Shown here: positions 24,178 through 35,269 of the stretch, piece by piece
How the letters are laid out: each line of letters opens with the position of its first letter
How positions within the stretch are numbered: position 1 is the first letter of the stretch
NCBI GenBank assembly: GCA_014529385.2
Contig: CM043959.1
Coordinates: forward strand, 372,001-436,000
From: Adiantum capillus-veneris
Taxonomy: Eukaryota; Streptophyta; Polypodiopsida; Polypodiales; Pteridaceae
Length of the DNA: 64,000 bases
Reading direction: 5' to 3'
Made by a program: the position numbers and the translations under genes
Notes under the pieces: generated by a model
What the model was told of the DNA's origin: nothing
Seen by the model: the letters and a program-made list of their open reading frames with translations, nothing else
The model's database searches: none

Positions 24178-25220
24178 TTCTTTTGGTGCCCCCACTGAGG
24201 ATCTTCTTCGAGTACCTTCTGCTTCGAGCTTCGAGCTTCGAGATTCGGGATTACAGGTTGCAGGTTGCAAATTATAGGTTACAGGGACATGTACAGGTAC
24301 ATGTGATTCACACAGGTACAGGTAGCTGGAGTACAGTGATATACTAGCAGTGATGTCACTTGTAGTTGTTGTGGGTATGCATCACTTGGCGCCTGTTTGA
24401 GCGCATTGTCTATTGGATTGTACGTTACTTGTGGAAACTACCAATTGTACGCCTTTGTGGAGCCATATTTGGCAGTCCCAACCATTTCTGAGACTTGGTC
24501 TGGAAGATAGTCATTTCTGAGACTTGACTATACGCGATTTGCATTAGCCTTCGTGTGTAGGTCGATAGCGTGAGGTTTTATTGAGCTGGGGGATTCTCAA
24601 ATGTGGAGATCCTTTCGGTGATACAGGTAGCTGGAGAACCCTTTTCGTGACCTCGCCATAGGCTATGTACTTGTGAGTCCTATTTGATGCACGGGTTCTA
24701 TTGTTGACAGTTTATGCATACATATACAGTCTATATTTTGGGTTCCTACTGCTCTACTTCTGGGGAAACTCTGCCAAAATTTTTCCGAGTTGTGATGGCT
24801 GGTTTTTTGGTCTTTTGAGCCATTTATGTTGTTATGCTGCTGAAATTTTGGCAAAATCAGAGGATAAAACAGGTGTGCTTTCTTGGGAGCTTCATGGTTG
24901 GCTTTAATGGATGATCAAAATGGCCCTCAATTCACTCCTTTTCATTTAACCTAGAGAATCCAAATAAATGTTCATGTGTCTAGGAAGATCTTTTTCCAGC
25001 AACGCATAGTCTTCATGTTCGGGCCAAGAAGATTAAGAGAGATACTGGAATGTCCTTTGTCTGTTGTAATTCCAATGATCAACTATGAAAACTCATTTGA
25101 TGTGCAGGTGTTTGTAAAGTTGAGCTCCATTGAAGTTTCTGGGAACTGAGTCAGTAAAAAAAGTTTGGGTTCTTGTACGTGTGTTCGAAGAGGTTCTCAA
25201 AGCATTAAGCTTGGGTAGCC
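24178..25220 (+). other. Primer-binding site and untranslated leader of the inner element
   Basis: TGGTGCCCCCACTGAGG begins at 24184, six bases after the LTR, and serves as the likely primer-binding site. About 1 kb without convincing coding sequence follows, including repeated TTCGAGCTTCGAG and TACAGGTT/CAGGTACA words. The same leader recurs at 31719-32606. Confidence 0.7.
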
Positions 25221-26140
25221 ATGGCTTTCTCTTATCCGGAGTTTCATGGAAGAAGTGATGAAGATGTGGAAGACTTTTTGGAAAAGATGGAGGTTGCCTG
25301 TAATAGCAACTAGATTCATGACCCGGCGCAGATGTTACGCCTTCTCCAAATTTTTTTGAAGAGTGATGCACGAGTTTGGTCCAAAGCATTTGAAGAGGAG
25401 TTGCGTGTGGCTGATCCACCTGTAAGATTGAGTTGGGAAAATCTAAGGCATGGATTGGAAGTGGAGTTTGTGAATACAGAAGATCCTGACAAAGTGTGGC
25501 AAGAAGTACAGGCTTTAGTGCAAAAGGAAGGTGAGCCAGTAGATGCGTACATACGAAAGTTTTCATTGGCATGGGAGCGAATGTGCAAGGCCTTAACACC
25601 ACAAGTACCCCCGCCTAACATGATGAAGAAGGACAGGTTTTTGGCTGGTCTTTGGGAGAATATACGTTGGAGAGTGGAGCTAAAGAAGCCTAGGACATAT
25701 GAAGATGCACTAGAGGTGGCCAGGAACAAAGAGTGGAAGTTAAGAAAAATGAGCCAGTTAGGGGTGGAGTATTTGCCCATGAGGTCTGAATTTCAGCCTA
25801 TTGACTCTTTACAAGGTCGCATGCCAGGCGTTCATCATGAACCAATGGTTGCTGTTACTCCTCAAGTTATGCCAATAGTGGTCACTACAGCAGTGCAAGA
25901 TGATGGGCTAAGGAAAGACATGAGGCAAGTGGTAGATTTAATGAAGAATCTCATCCTAAATATGCTAGGTCAGGTGGGAAATAATCGAGGTCGAGGGAGG
26001 TTTGCAAATCAGCCAGGAGGTGAAGAAAGACCTAAGAATGGTGTTGGACAAAGTAATGGTAGGTTCTGGAGGCAGACGCCCACATGTTAAAATTGTGGAG
26101 AGTTGGGCCACATTAGCCCGCAATGTGATAAGCCACCAAG
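25221..26140 (+). pseudogene. gag of the inner element
   Basis: The ATG at 25221 begins MAFSYPEFHGRSDEDVEDFL, the standard opening of a plant Ty3 gag. An in-frame stop lies at about 25311, then a 252-codon frame (25332-26090) holds the capsid core, including WSKAFEEELRVADPPVRLSW, LEVEFVNTEDPDKVWQEV and DAYIRKFSLAWERM. The zinc knuckle follows across a TAA at 26088-26090: C-stop-NCGELGHISPQC, so the stop falls inside the CCHC motif, most simply a mutated Tyr codon. The protein would build the particle and bind the RNA. Confidence 0.85.
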
Positions 26141-26980
26141 GATGGGGGGAGACATGTATCCATTGCCAAGACAGGTGCTAACTAGGTCAAATGATTATGG
26201 CATCGAAATCAAGGGAGAAGAAGGAACCAGTGGATTAACCCAAGAGAAAAAGGGAAAGACAAAAGTGTTAAGTGTAGTCACCTTGGAGAAGGCATCAAAG
26301 CTAGAGGATACATTAGTGATGCCTATTGGGAAGAGGACCACAGAGGAAAAGGAATGAAGAAGTGCCCCAGGTCCTAGTAAGAAGAAAGGAAAGAGCCATG
26401 AAGGCGAGGATGTCAAGGCCAAGAGGAAAAGGAGAGCTCGTCGAAAGTTTCATGTTTTAGATTTTCCACTAGGGGATGGGCAATTAAGCTATGACTTGAA
26501 GGAGGATCTGACGAGCAGGAAGGCAGATATTACTTTTGGGCAGCTTATAGAGATGGTGCCTAAACTAAAGCGACAGTGGAAGAGGATGGTTAACCCAATG
26601 GAGAAAGAGATAGAGAGAGGTTCAGTGAAGGTGTTGGCAATGGATGAGCTACCAGACATTTTCCCAATAGTAGATGTGTGGCATAAAAGGAAAAATTTAG
26701 GACAAGGCTATGTTGATGGCGGGGCCCAAATATGTGTGATAACACACTCATGCGTTGAGAAGATGGGTCTTACAGTGACTGGGGTGTCAGGGTTTCGGAT
26801 CAGATTGGCAAACCATCAAAAAGTAAAATGCTTGGGTGTTGTAAAGAGCTTAGAAGTGGAGGCATATGATGCAAAGGCAGTGGTTGATTTTCATGTGATG
26901 CCAGTAGGGTTGGGAGCATATCCTATTATACTGGGCAGACCATGGTTACGTGCAGTGGGAGCTGTTCAAGATTGGTGACA
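26141..26980 (+). pseudogene. Aspartic protease region of the inner element
   Basis: After a Lys/Glu-rich spacer with a stop at 26355, the frame 26496-26978 holds GQLIEMVPKLKRQWKRMV and then the protease: VDGGAQICVITHSC (about 26713-26754) and IILGRPWLRAVGAVQDW. The catalytic triad reads D-G-G rather than D-S/T-G. The same D-G-G-A-Q-I-C-V appears in the element at 51 kb, so this seems to be a feature of the lineage and not a random mutation. Confidence 0.8.
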
Positions 26981-27029
26981 TGGTACAATTAGCCTCTATG
27001 GAAAGACAGGTGCCAAGAAGCTATACAAT

Positions 27030-28603
27030 ATGGACACAAGGAAACGATTAGAGGAGCTTTATGAAGATGAGGATGGGTCTAGTGATGAAGGCTCTTCCAC
27101 GGTGATAGATGAGGACAGTGATAGCACTACCAGCAGTGATGAGGATGCTGATGTTGCATTTCTTTTGATGGATAAAGAAATCCAGGAGTCTGGTTTAATC
27201 GCATTTGCAAATGAATTTGAGGATGAAAGTGAAGGGCCTTATGAAGTGATTGAAGGGCTGATGCAAACCAAAGTTGAGTTGTCAAAGAAGCAGGAATCGA
27301 TGACACAAATGATCAGCGGAGACCTCTCAGCTATGGAGAAGGAGATATATTTGCACATGCTGGCTAGTTTTCCTGATTTGTTCATTACTTCATATGAAGA
27401 GATCAGAGGTTTCAAGGGTGAAGAGATGCATATAGAGCTGAAAGAAGGTGCTAAGCCAGTGCGGAAAAGGCTAAGAAGGATGGGTCAAGAGAAAATGGAA
27501 GCCTTGCGAGAAGAGGTGGACAAGTTATTGAAGGCAGGGTTTATAGTTCCAGTGGAGACCACAGAATGGGTGAGTCCAGTAGTGGTCAGTCCAAAGAAGG
27601 ATGAAAAGTGGAGGATTTGTGTAGATTTTAAACCCTTAAATGCAGCCACTAAGAAGAACCCATATCCTCTTCCATTCATTGATCAGATCTTGGATTCAGT
27701 GGCAGGTTATGAGAGGTACAGTGTGTGTGTGATGGTTTTTCAGGCTATTTTCAATTGAAGATTGCTCTTAAAGCCCGCACAAAGACAAATTTTATTACGC
27801 CATGGGACTGCTATTGCTACACGGTATTTCCATTTGGGTTGACAAATGGACCATCTTTCTTTCAAGAGAGAGCAAATTGGGTATTGAAACCATTCATTGG
27901 TAGTTGTGTTAAAGCTTTTATGGATGACTTTTGTGTCTATAGTAGGGTTGAACACCATGAGAAGTTGCAAATGGTATTAACTCGATATGATGAATGTGGA
28001 GGACAACTAAATCCAAAGAAATGTCATCTAGCATAGCCAAGGGTGAAGTTATTGGGCCACATGGTGTCAGAAAATGGCATTGAGGCTGATCCAGATAAGG
28101 TTAAGTCTATTATTCTTCTTCCATCACCTACGAGTACGAAGCAATTGGAAACCTTTATACACAAAGTGAAGTACATGGCACGGTTTATTCCATTGTCTTC
28201 ACAGCTCCTTTATCCATTACAGCAAGTGGCAAAGCATGATCCATTGCAATGGGATGACAAGTGTGAAGAAGTGTTTCAAGAGGTGAAAGAGGTGTTAGGG
28301 GGGTTGTCAGCCATGCAGGCTCCTGATTGGGAGAAAGTTTTTTATGTAAATCCATGAGTAGGGGATGATGCCATTGGAGCCATGCTATTGCAAAAGGGGA
28401 AGGGCAGCCATTATATGAGGCCAGTGTATTGTGCAAGTCGAGTGAAGTTGGTAGCGGAGAGAAAATTCTTGGAAGTAGAGCTAGTGATGGCCAGTGTAAT
28501 ATTTGCTTGTCGACGCTTTCGTCATTACTTGCTACCACGACCTTTTGTTTTCTTGACGAGTTATGCCTTTTTGCCACAGTTAATTAATGGTACTAACATG
28601 TAA
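27030..28603 (+). pseudogene. Reverse transcriptase and first RNase H of the inner element
   Basis: An acidic linker (EDEDGSSDEGSSTVIDEDSD) leads into RT: EEVDKLLKAGFIVPVETTEW, then WRICVDFKPLNAATKKNPYP. A frameshift at about 27720-27735 lies in a GTGTGTGTG run. RT resumes with TPWDCYCYTVFPFGLTNGPS and the catalytic FMDD at about 27917-27928. Stops lie at about 28034 (TAG) and 28356 (TGA). The first RNase H is partly kept (AMLLQKGKGSHYMRPVYCAS, then FRHYLLPRPFVFLTS). The gene would copy RNA into DNA. Confidence 0.85.
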
Positions 28604-28606
28604 AAT

Positions 28607-30541
28607 GTGGTGAAGAAATGGGTAATTGAGCTGCAAGAGTTTGAGTTCTCTTTCCTAGTGGAAGACAGTACAAGGGCTACCCTAGCTGATTTGTTGACCT
28701 ACAAGGAGAATCCCCTTATTGCTAAGGAAGAGGTGGTCAGAAAGGTAGTTGAAGAAGTTCCACAGATCAGCAATGCACATGTGTTGTTCTTTGATGGTTC
28801 ATATAGAAAGAGCCATGATGCAGCTTCAGGGGGTATAGAACTTTATGATCCAGAGGGGAAGCTAGTATGCAAGAGAGGGTTCAAATTGGATGCTCATAGT
28901 AACAATGAGGCTGAATATGCTACTCTAGAAGCCGGATTACACATTTGTTTGAAGCATGGGGTTCGAAGGTTGATCATAAAAGGTGATGCCTTGTTAGTGG
29001 TGAAGCAAGTGCTGGGTGTGTGGAAGAGCAAGAACACCTCATTGAAGGAAATGTGCTTCAAAATTAAAGGCTTGTTAAAAAAGTTCGAAGCATGGAGCAT
29101 TAGACACATTGAACGTGCTCTAAATGGAGAGGCACATGAAGCAGCTCAAGGCATGATTGGGGAGCTATTTGTGTTGAGGAACACTTTACCTCTTTATCAT
29201 GTCCGGGAAAGTTTGTCTCAAGAAGAGGAGTTTTTGCTAACAGGAATCATTCCAAAGGAGATTCAGAAGTCTAAGAAGTATGGCTTTGTGTGTAGATCAT
29301 ACAGGTACAAATTGATTGGTGATGTCTTATACATGAAAGGGGCTGATCTCGTGTTGAGACGTGTACCTTGGCGGGAGGAGCTTTACAGAGTGTTGGAAGA
29401 GAATCATGAAGGTGCATGTGGTGGCCATTTTGCTCTAAAGATCACCTTGCATAAGATTTTGCAAGAGGGGTATGTATGGCCTAGTTTGCACAAGGATGTT
29501 CACCATTGGTGTAGGTCTTGCAATAGGTGTCAAGCATTTGGGAAGAGAGTGTTGAAGCCAGAGCTACGAAAAACCATTATGGCGTTTGATGTGTTTGAAA
29601 AGTGGGGGATTGATGCAATAGGCCCGTTACCTATCACAAGCAGGGGCAAAAGCTATATCTTGACGACAATGGACTATCTCTCTAGATGGGTAGAGGCTAT
29701 AGCAGTAAAACAGATCACTGCAAAGGATGTGGCAAAATTTGTGTATGATGAAATATGTTGCAAGTTTGGGCCAGGATTTAGAGCTAAACTGCTAGACTTT
29801 TTATGTGCAAAGATGAAGATTAGGCATCAGCATACCACTCCTTATTACCCGCAGTGTAATGGCTTAAATGAAAGATTCAATGGTGAGTTGGTACAAATTC
29901 TTTTGAAAGTGACAGAGCACCAAGGAAAGAATTGGGATTTGGAATTGCCTAGTGCATTATGGGCTTATCGTACTTCGGTGAAGAGAGGTACAGGGTTTAC
30001 TCCATTTCATTTGGTGTATGGAAAGGAAGCACTATTGCCTGTGGAAGTAGAGTTGCCTGCAGTCAAGATGCTAGAGAAGTTGCTTGGGCCGCCTAGTGAT
30101 GCATTCAAAGAGAGGCTCTTGAAGTTACAAGAGGTTCAGTTGGATAGGACGAGCGCATTGGAGCATTATGGGCAGATGCAGGATAAGGCTTTGGCAAAGA
30201 TAAATGAAAAGGTCAAAAGTAAGGGTATCAAGAAACATGACTTGGTTTTGCGCTACAACAGTAAGCTGGACAACACCTTCCAAAAGAAGTTTCAAATTAA
30301 GTGGGAAGGCCCTTTCAAGGTAGTGGAGTGTTTTCCAAATGGCACATATCAGCTGGCTAACCTGGATGGTATTCTACATAAGTCAAGGGTAAATGGATTG
30401 CGTCTTAAATTGTATCATGCTAGATTGATGATGGTGGAGCAAGATGAGTTGTCTGTGGATCAAGCAGTGTTGGTGAGGGATGAGGAGACCTGTGATGCGG
30501 CGAGTCTCATATCTCTCTTTGCTACTGCTGATCATGAATGA
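28607..30541 (+). CDS. Second RNase H and integrase of the inner element, open but with catalytic deletion
   Basis: An uninterrupted frame of 644 codons. Residues about 65-190 form a second, archaeal/plant-type RNase H: LFFDGSYRKSHDAASGGIEL, then DAHSNNEAEYATLEAGL and IIKGDALLVVKQV. Integrase follows: zinc finger HEGACGGHFALKITLHKI ... WCRSCNRCQ, core first Asp in WGIDAIGPLP and Glu-region YYPQCNGLNERFNGEL. Compared with the 54-kb element, ten codons (TPLEIISDRG) are missing between FG and PGF at about 29769, removing the second catalytic Asp. The C-terminus has the usual KIKWEGPFKV-like block (QIKWEGPFKVVECFPNGTYQ). The stop is 28 bases before the 3' LTR. Integrase should be inactive. Confidence 0.85.
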   Translation: MVKKWVIELQEFEFSFLVEDSTRATLADLLTYKENPLIAKEEVVRKVVEEVPQISNAHVLFFDGSYRKSHDAASGGIELYDPEGKLVCKRGFKLDAHSNNEAEYATLEAGLHICLKHGVRRLIIKGDALLVVKQVLGVWKSKNTSLKEMCFKIKGLLKKFEAWSIRHIERALNGEAHEAAQGMIGELFVLRNTLPLYHVRESLSQEEEFLLTGIIPKEIQKSKKYGFVCRSYRYKLIGDVLYMKGADLVLRRVPWREELYRVLEENHEGACGGHFALKITLHKILQEGYVWPSLHKDVHHWCRSCNRCQAFGKRVLKPELRKTIMAFDVFEKWGIDAIGPLPITSRGKSYILTTMDYLSRWVEAIAVKQITAKDVAKFVYDEICCKFGPGFRAKLLDFLCAKMKIRHQHTTPYYPQCNGLNERFNGELVQILLKVTEHQGKNWDLELPSALWAYRTSVKRGTGFTPFHLVYGKEALLPVEVELPAVKMLEKLLGPPSDAFKERLLKLQEVQLDRTSALEHYGQMQDKALAKINEKVKSKGIKKHDLVLRYNSKLDNTFQKKFQIKWEGPFKVVECFPNGTYQLANLDGILHKSRVNGLRLKLYHARLMMVEQDELSVDQAVLVRDEETCDAASLISLFATADHE

Positions 30542-30569
30542 TCTAGCAGGCTAGGGGATGGGCAAATTA

Positions 30570-31718
30570 TGTCAGGAGTTTTTTGGAGCAAGGGATTGCG
30601 CATATGTACATATACATGCATGGTGCATCAAATAAAGAATTGCCCATTTTTCAGAGCCAGGTGGTTACGTGGGGCCCACATGTGTACAGGTAGGACAGGG
30701 TGTACATAGTGCATCGATTTTCACTATTACCAGTACCACTGTGTTTTTTCTATAATAAAGAGGAGTTGTTAGCGCTAAAAAATTCTCGAGGAAGCTATCC
30801 ACGGGCCGACGACATGAGGTAAGCAGGTGCGTCAGATGGCATCTAGTGGCGTCAGGAGGTCGAACGAGGTCAATATTTGCACGTGGATGAATACGGACAC
30901 AACGTGGGTGTTTTCTTGTGAGAGTTATGCAGAAAGGTCATTATTAGGATCACTTTTTGGGACCACTTCACGTGGTTGCGAGACGCATTATTGAAAAGAA
31001 ATGAGTGCCAGGTGTGCGGATGATGCAAAAAGGTGACAACTATGCACTGCGAGGTTAGTTTTTGGCCTGTTCGGGGTCCGTTTGAGGTCATCTAGAAGGC
31101 CAAGGGTGACCACCTAATAAAGCTAAGTGTGGGAACTGAAAAAAACTGAGAGAAGACCAGAAAAAACGTGGAGAGAAGAGGAGGAAGAGCCGCAGGTGTG
31201 TTTTTGCTCATTTTGGAGCCTGTTTTGGCCGTAAACTGCTCATCCGAGGTTGGATTTGAGCACTTTGACATTGTAGACTGGGGTTTTGGGCCGTTTCGGA
31301 CATGATGGCGCTCTCCATTTTTCCAAATTACTCACTCTTTTTTTGCCATTTTTTTGTGTAATCTTCTCCGGTGAGTGAAGCCTTTGCTTAACTTTGTGGT
31401 TGTATCTGGTGTATTTCTCAAATACTGTGTAAACTATTTGCCCCATTGGTGTTGGCCCAAGCTCAATTGTATCTAAACATTAGAAATTCTCCTCTTTTGA
31501 GCTGAGTTTTTTGGGTGTGTGTGTGTGAGTGTGTGTGTGTGTATTTGTGTGGAGTGGGCAAGTGGATAGTCTCTCCTCTCACTCTAGAGGTGTGTTCCCT
31601 GTCTCCGCCAGGTGTGTTGTGTAAGTCGAGTGGTGCCCCATAGTGTGTGTGTGTATCTTCCCAAGAGTGTGTTTCGGGTCGTTATAGAGGTGTTGTGTGT
31701 GTTTTCATCCCGCTCACA
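30570..31718 (+). repeat. Middle LTR of the inner element
   Basis: TGTCAGGAGT to CGCTCACA, 1149 bp, matching 23031-24177. It is preceded by AGGGGATGGGCAAATTA, which contains the likely polypurine tract. Confidence 0.85.
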
Positions 31719-32606
31719 TTCTTTTGGTGCCCCCACTGAGGATCTTCTTCGAGTACCTTCTGCTTCGAGCTTCGAGCTTCGAGATTTGGGATTACAGGTT
31801 GCAGGTTGCAAATTACAGGTTACAGGGATATGTACAGGTACATGTGATTCACACAGGTACAGGTAGCTGGAGTACAGTGATATACTAGCAGTGATGTCAC
31901 TTGTAGTTGTTGTGGGTATGCATCACTTGGCGCCTGTTTGAGCGCATTGTCTATTGGATTGTACGTTACTTGTGGAAACTACCAATTGTACGCCTTTGTG
32001 GAGCCATATTTGGTAGTCCCAACCATTTCTGAGACTTGGTCTGGAAGATAGTCATTTCTGAGACTTGACTATACGCGATTTGCATTAGCCTTCGTGTGTA
32101 GGTCGATAGCGTGAGGTTTTATTGAGCTGGGGGATTCTCAAATGTGGAGATCCTTTCGGTGATACAGGTAGCTGGAGAACCCTTTTCGTGACCTCGCCAT
32201 AGGCTATGTACTTGTGAGTCCTATTTGATGCACGGGTTCTATTGTTGACAGTTTATGCATACATATACAGTCTATATTTTGGGTTCCTACTGCTCTACTT
32301 CTGGGGAAACTCTGCCAAAATTTTTCCGAGTTGTGATGGCTGGTTTTTTGGTCTTTTGAGCCATTTATGTTGTTATGCTGCTGAAATTTTGGCAAAATCA
32401 GAGGATAAAACAGGTGTGCTTTCTTGGGAGCTTCATGGTTGGCTTTAATGGATGATCAAAATGGCCCTCAATTCACTCCTTTTCATTTAACCCAGAGAAT
32501 CCAAATAAATGTTCATGTGTCTAGGAAGATCTTTTTCTAGCAACGCATAGTCTTCATGTTCGGGCCAAGAAGATTAAGAGAGATACTGGAATGTCCTTTG
32601 TCTGTT
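31719..32606 (+). repeat. Second copy of the inner element's leader
   Basis: Nearly identical to 24178-25066, including the primer-binding site TGGTGCCCCCACTGAGG and the text up to AATGTCCTTTGTCTGTT. It then switches to LTR-internal sequence at a short T-rich match. Confidence 0.85.
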
Positions 32607-32984
32607 TTTTTGTGTAATCTTCTCTGGTGAGTGAAGCCTTTGCTTAACTTTGTGGTTGTATCTGGTGTATTTCTCAAATACTGTGTAAACTATTTGCCCC
32701 ATTGGTGTTGGCCCAAGCTCAATTGTATCTAAACATTAGAAATTCTCCTCGTTTGAGCTGAGTTTTTTGGGTGTGTGTGTGAGTGTGTGTGTTTGTGTGG
32801 AGTGGGCAAGTGGATAGTCTCTCTTCTCTCACTCCAGAGGTGTGTTCCCTATCTCGGCCAAGTGTGTTGTGTAAGACGAGTGGTGCCCCATAGTGTGTGT
32901 GTGTGTGTGTGTGTGTGTGTATCTTCCCAAGAGTGTGTGTCGGGTCATTATAGAGGCGCTGTGTGTGTTTTTATCCCGCTCACA
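32605..32984 (+). repeat. Third, 5'-truncated LTR of the inner element
   Basis: Matches the last 370 or so bases of the other LTRs (from TTTTTTTGTGTAATCTTCTC, about 23808 in LTR 1) to CGCTCACA. Its (GT)n tract near 32895 is longer than in the other copies. Confidence 0.85.
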
Positions 32985-33420
32985 ACGTAAGCGTAGTTAT
33001 TTTGCTATGAACCAAGAGGATTTGTACACACAATTAATCCCAATCACTAGACAAAAAATATATATTATGGTAAGCACAAAACTACAATTCCAAAGAACAA
33101 TTCGTAGCCTATTTGGTCAGCCAAGATTGAATGCTATTAAATCATCTATTAACCCTTTCATATTACCCATGATACGATATGACCACAGCCGTGATGTTTT
33201 CATCTTTGTGTTGTTTTGACACTCTCTTTTGTGTTCTTTCTTTGTGTGTGTGAGTGCAAGAGAGAAAGAGTGGGGCTTCTTTGATTGCACTTCCTTCCAA
33301 ACCCTAGTCTTCATGGCATCTATGGTTTAACTCCTTCATATAGTTCTGTTTGAGTTCTCTCACAAACTCTCATAGCCATAAGCCCGGTGCTTTCCTGGCA
33401 AGACCGCAAATTTCTTGACA
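32985..33420 (+). repeat. 3' LTR of the outer element, second part
   Basis: Begins with the duplicated ACGT and continues AAGCGTAGTTATTTTGC to TTTCTTGACA, matching 15096-15530 of the 5' LTR closely. Confidence 0.85.
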
Positions 33421-33743
33421 ACGTGTTGCATGCTAGATATCCAAATGCCCCCGATCAATGTTTTTCACAACAATGGCTGGAAGGCTACATAAAAACATTT
33501 TTGAAAACAAGAAGTCTAGTGTACGGCACGCACAAGTCAACCAAATTAGAGTTCAAGACAGGAGCTATCGTGGTGGCAACACGGCAACGTGGGGTGGGAG
33601 TGGGCAATGCAAGAAAAGAGCGATCAGGCTGCGATGGGCTCATCCTACAAACAACAACGCGAAGCTCGCACCAAGCAAACTCCCACGTACTATGGCTCAG
33701 GAGGCAAGGTAGCGTGGAAGGACAAATATGTAAGATTGATTAA
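33421..33743 (+). pseudogene. Coding-like sequence interrupted by the outer retrotransposon, 3' part
   Basis: The frame VLHARYPNAPDQCFSQQW, then LEGYIKTFLKTRSLVYGTH, begins at the outer element's right edge and is in phase with the left flank ending GYIEDV. It runs to a stop at 33743. An alternative overlapping phase (33458-33712) is Lys/Arg/Asn-rich. The family is unknown. Confidence 0.35.
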
Positions 33744-34600
33744 ATTATAACCTAAATCGGTGATTATAAAGATTGTAGTTGATGATTTGTTATTGTTATT
33801 GCTAACTTAGGAAAATATCACTCTTACTTGACCAACCAGAGAGATGGTCAAGTATCGGGAGTGACATACAGAATTTGATACTTGGCGATGGTTGTTCGAG
33901 AACAACCACATCTCTCGCGAGAAATTCGACATAGCGGTTGGATCACTATAAGCAATAAGTTTAAACAAGTAATTTTGTATCAATTGTTTTGAGTTGTTGA
34001 TAATTATTTAATCTGGTTTGGGTTTATGTAGAGTCAAGGTGATCAAACATTAACGAGAACGAGGAGGCCTTTGGACGACGACGAGAACAAGGAGGATTAG
34101 ATAGAAAAATATTTATCCAAACTTTGGTAAAGTCCCAATGTGGCACAATGTATATACAACTATTTACATTTTATTTGTAACCTTTTTAAATAATTGATTT
34201 CTGCACATTAAATTGTCAAGGTAAAGTAAATTCAATTTTAATTCTTTTATTTTTTTGTATACTCTTCCAGAAAACAATTGACGTTTCATTGTTTTATGCA
34301 AGTAAAAAATAACTACCCATTTGGGCCACCTAATTTTGGGTGGCCCAAATGAGCACCTTTATTTTTGAATGGCCGTTTAGCGGTAATTAGCGCGATAATA
34401 ACAATGACAACATTCATGGTAATATTTGCGATAATATACCCGCTGCTATTACCGTGCTTATTGCTTCCAAACCACTACGACTTTATGGGCCGTGTTTATT
34501 GCCGCGCACACAATTTTTTCTCTCTCCGTTTTCCTTTTTTTTGGGACAATGTTAGCAATTATAGACTACTCCCCTTATAGTGCATTGTGTACACACATTA
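33744..34600. other. AT-rich intergenic stretch
   Basis: No coding region is supported. It contains TTTGGGCCACCTAATTTTGG followed by its near-repeat TTTTGGGTGGCCCAAATGAG at about 34320-34352, a short inverted repeat. Confidence 0.4.
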
Positions 34601-34605
34601 CACCA

Positions 34606-34652
<47 letters not shown>
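34606..34652. repeat. (CT)n microsatellite
   Basis: A run of about 23 CT units. Confidence 0.95.
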
Positions 34653-34657
<5 letters not shown>

Positions 34658-34817
34658 TCAAAACAAAATGCTCATTTGTTGCTACCTTGAGAATATATTG
34701 CAGAAACAATAACAACAACCAAGAAGTATAGATACAAGAATTTATAGCCTATTGTAGAAAATAGGAACAAACTTTAAAGAGACACAAGAAGCAAAAAACA
34801 GAATTGAAGCCATTTAT

Positions 34818-34920
<103 letters not shown>

Positions 34921-35269
34921 TGTGCATATGATATAAATAATATGAATATGAATACAAATATGATTAATGTATGTCAATAGATTTTTCAAGCATTCTAAAG
35001 ATTTTCAAATAATATAAAATACAATAGAGTAATTACAAATATATATAAAATAAAGATAGAATAAGATAAATAAGTACATACATAGATACTCCATAGTTAT
35101 AGACTTTATGGAGTTAAAACTAATTTCAATAAAATGTAGAATAAAATAGGATAGAATCAGATAATTAGAATGAAATATTGAGAAAAAAAAATACAAATAT
35201 AGACATTAAAATAAAATAAATGACTAGATAAATATAGAAATAATTCAAAAAAATAAAAGTATATGAGTA

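Larger units (their letters stand above)
23031..32984 (+). mobile_element. Inner Ty3-like retrotransposon with three LTR copies, inserted in the outer 3' LTR
   Basis: The element starts TGTTAGGAG and ends CGCTCACA. Order: LTR 23031-24177, primer-binding site and leader, gag, protease, RT, two RNase H domains, integrase, LTR 30570-31718, a second copy of the leader (31719 to about 32606), and the last 380 bases of a third LTR (about 32605-32984). It therefore looks like two tandem copies sharing the middle LTR, the second having lost all coding sequence and the start of its last LTR. Dual RNase H is typical of the Tat-type Ty3 group. Coding frames carry several stops and one frameshift. Confidence 0.85.
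13570..33420 (+). mobile_element. Outer Ty3-like LTR retrotransposon, nested-in
   Basis: The LTRs begin TGTCGTGCTG and end TTTCTTGACA. The order is 5' LTR 13570-15530, primer-binding site, gag, protease, reverse transcriptase, RNase H, integrase, polypurine tract and 3' LTR. The 3' LTR is split by a second retrotransposon: its first part is 21474-23030 and its second part 32985-33420. The ACGT duplication flanks the whole. The two LTRs differ visibly by substitutions and indels, including about 45 bp present only in the 3' copy near 21735-21780. All coding frames carry stops, so the copy is dead. Confidence 0.85.

Noticed and set aside
25093-25780. Minus-strand frames of 169 and 154 codons
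   Set aside because: Antisense to the inner element's gag; no domain of their own.
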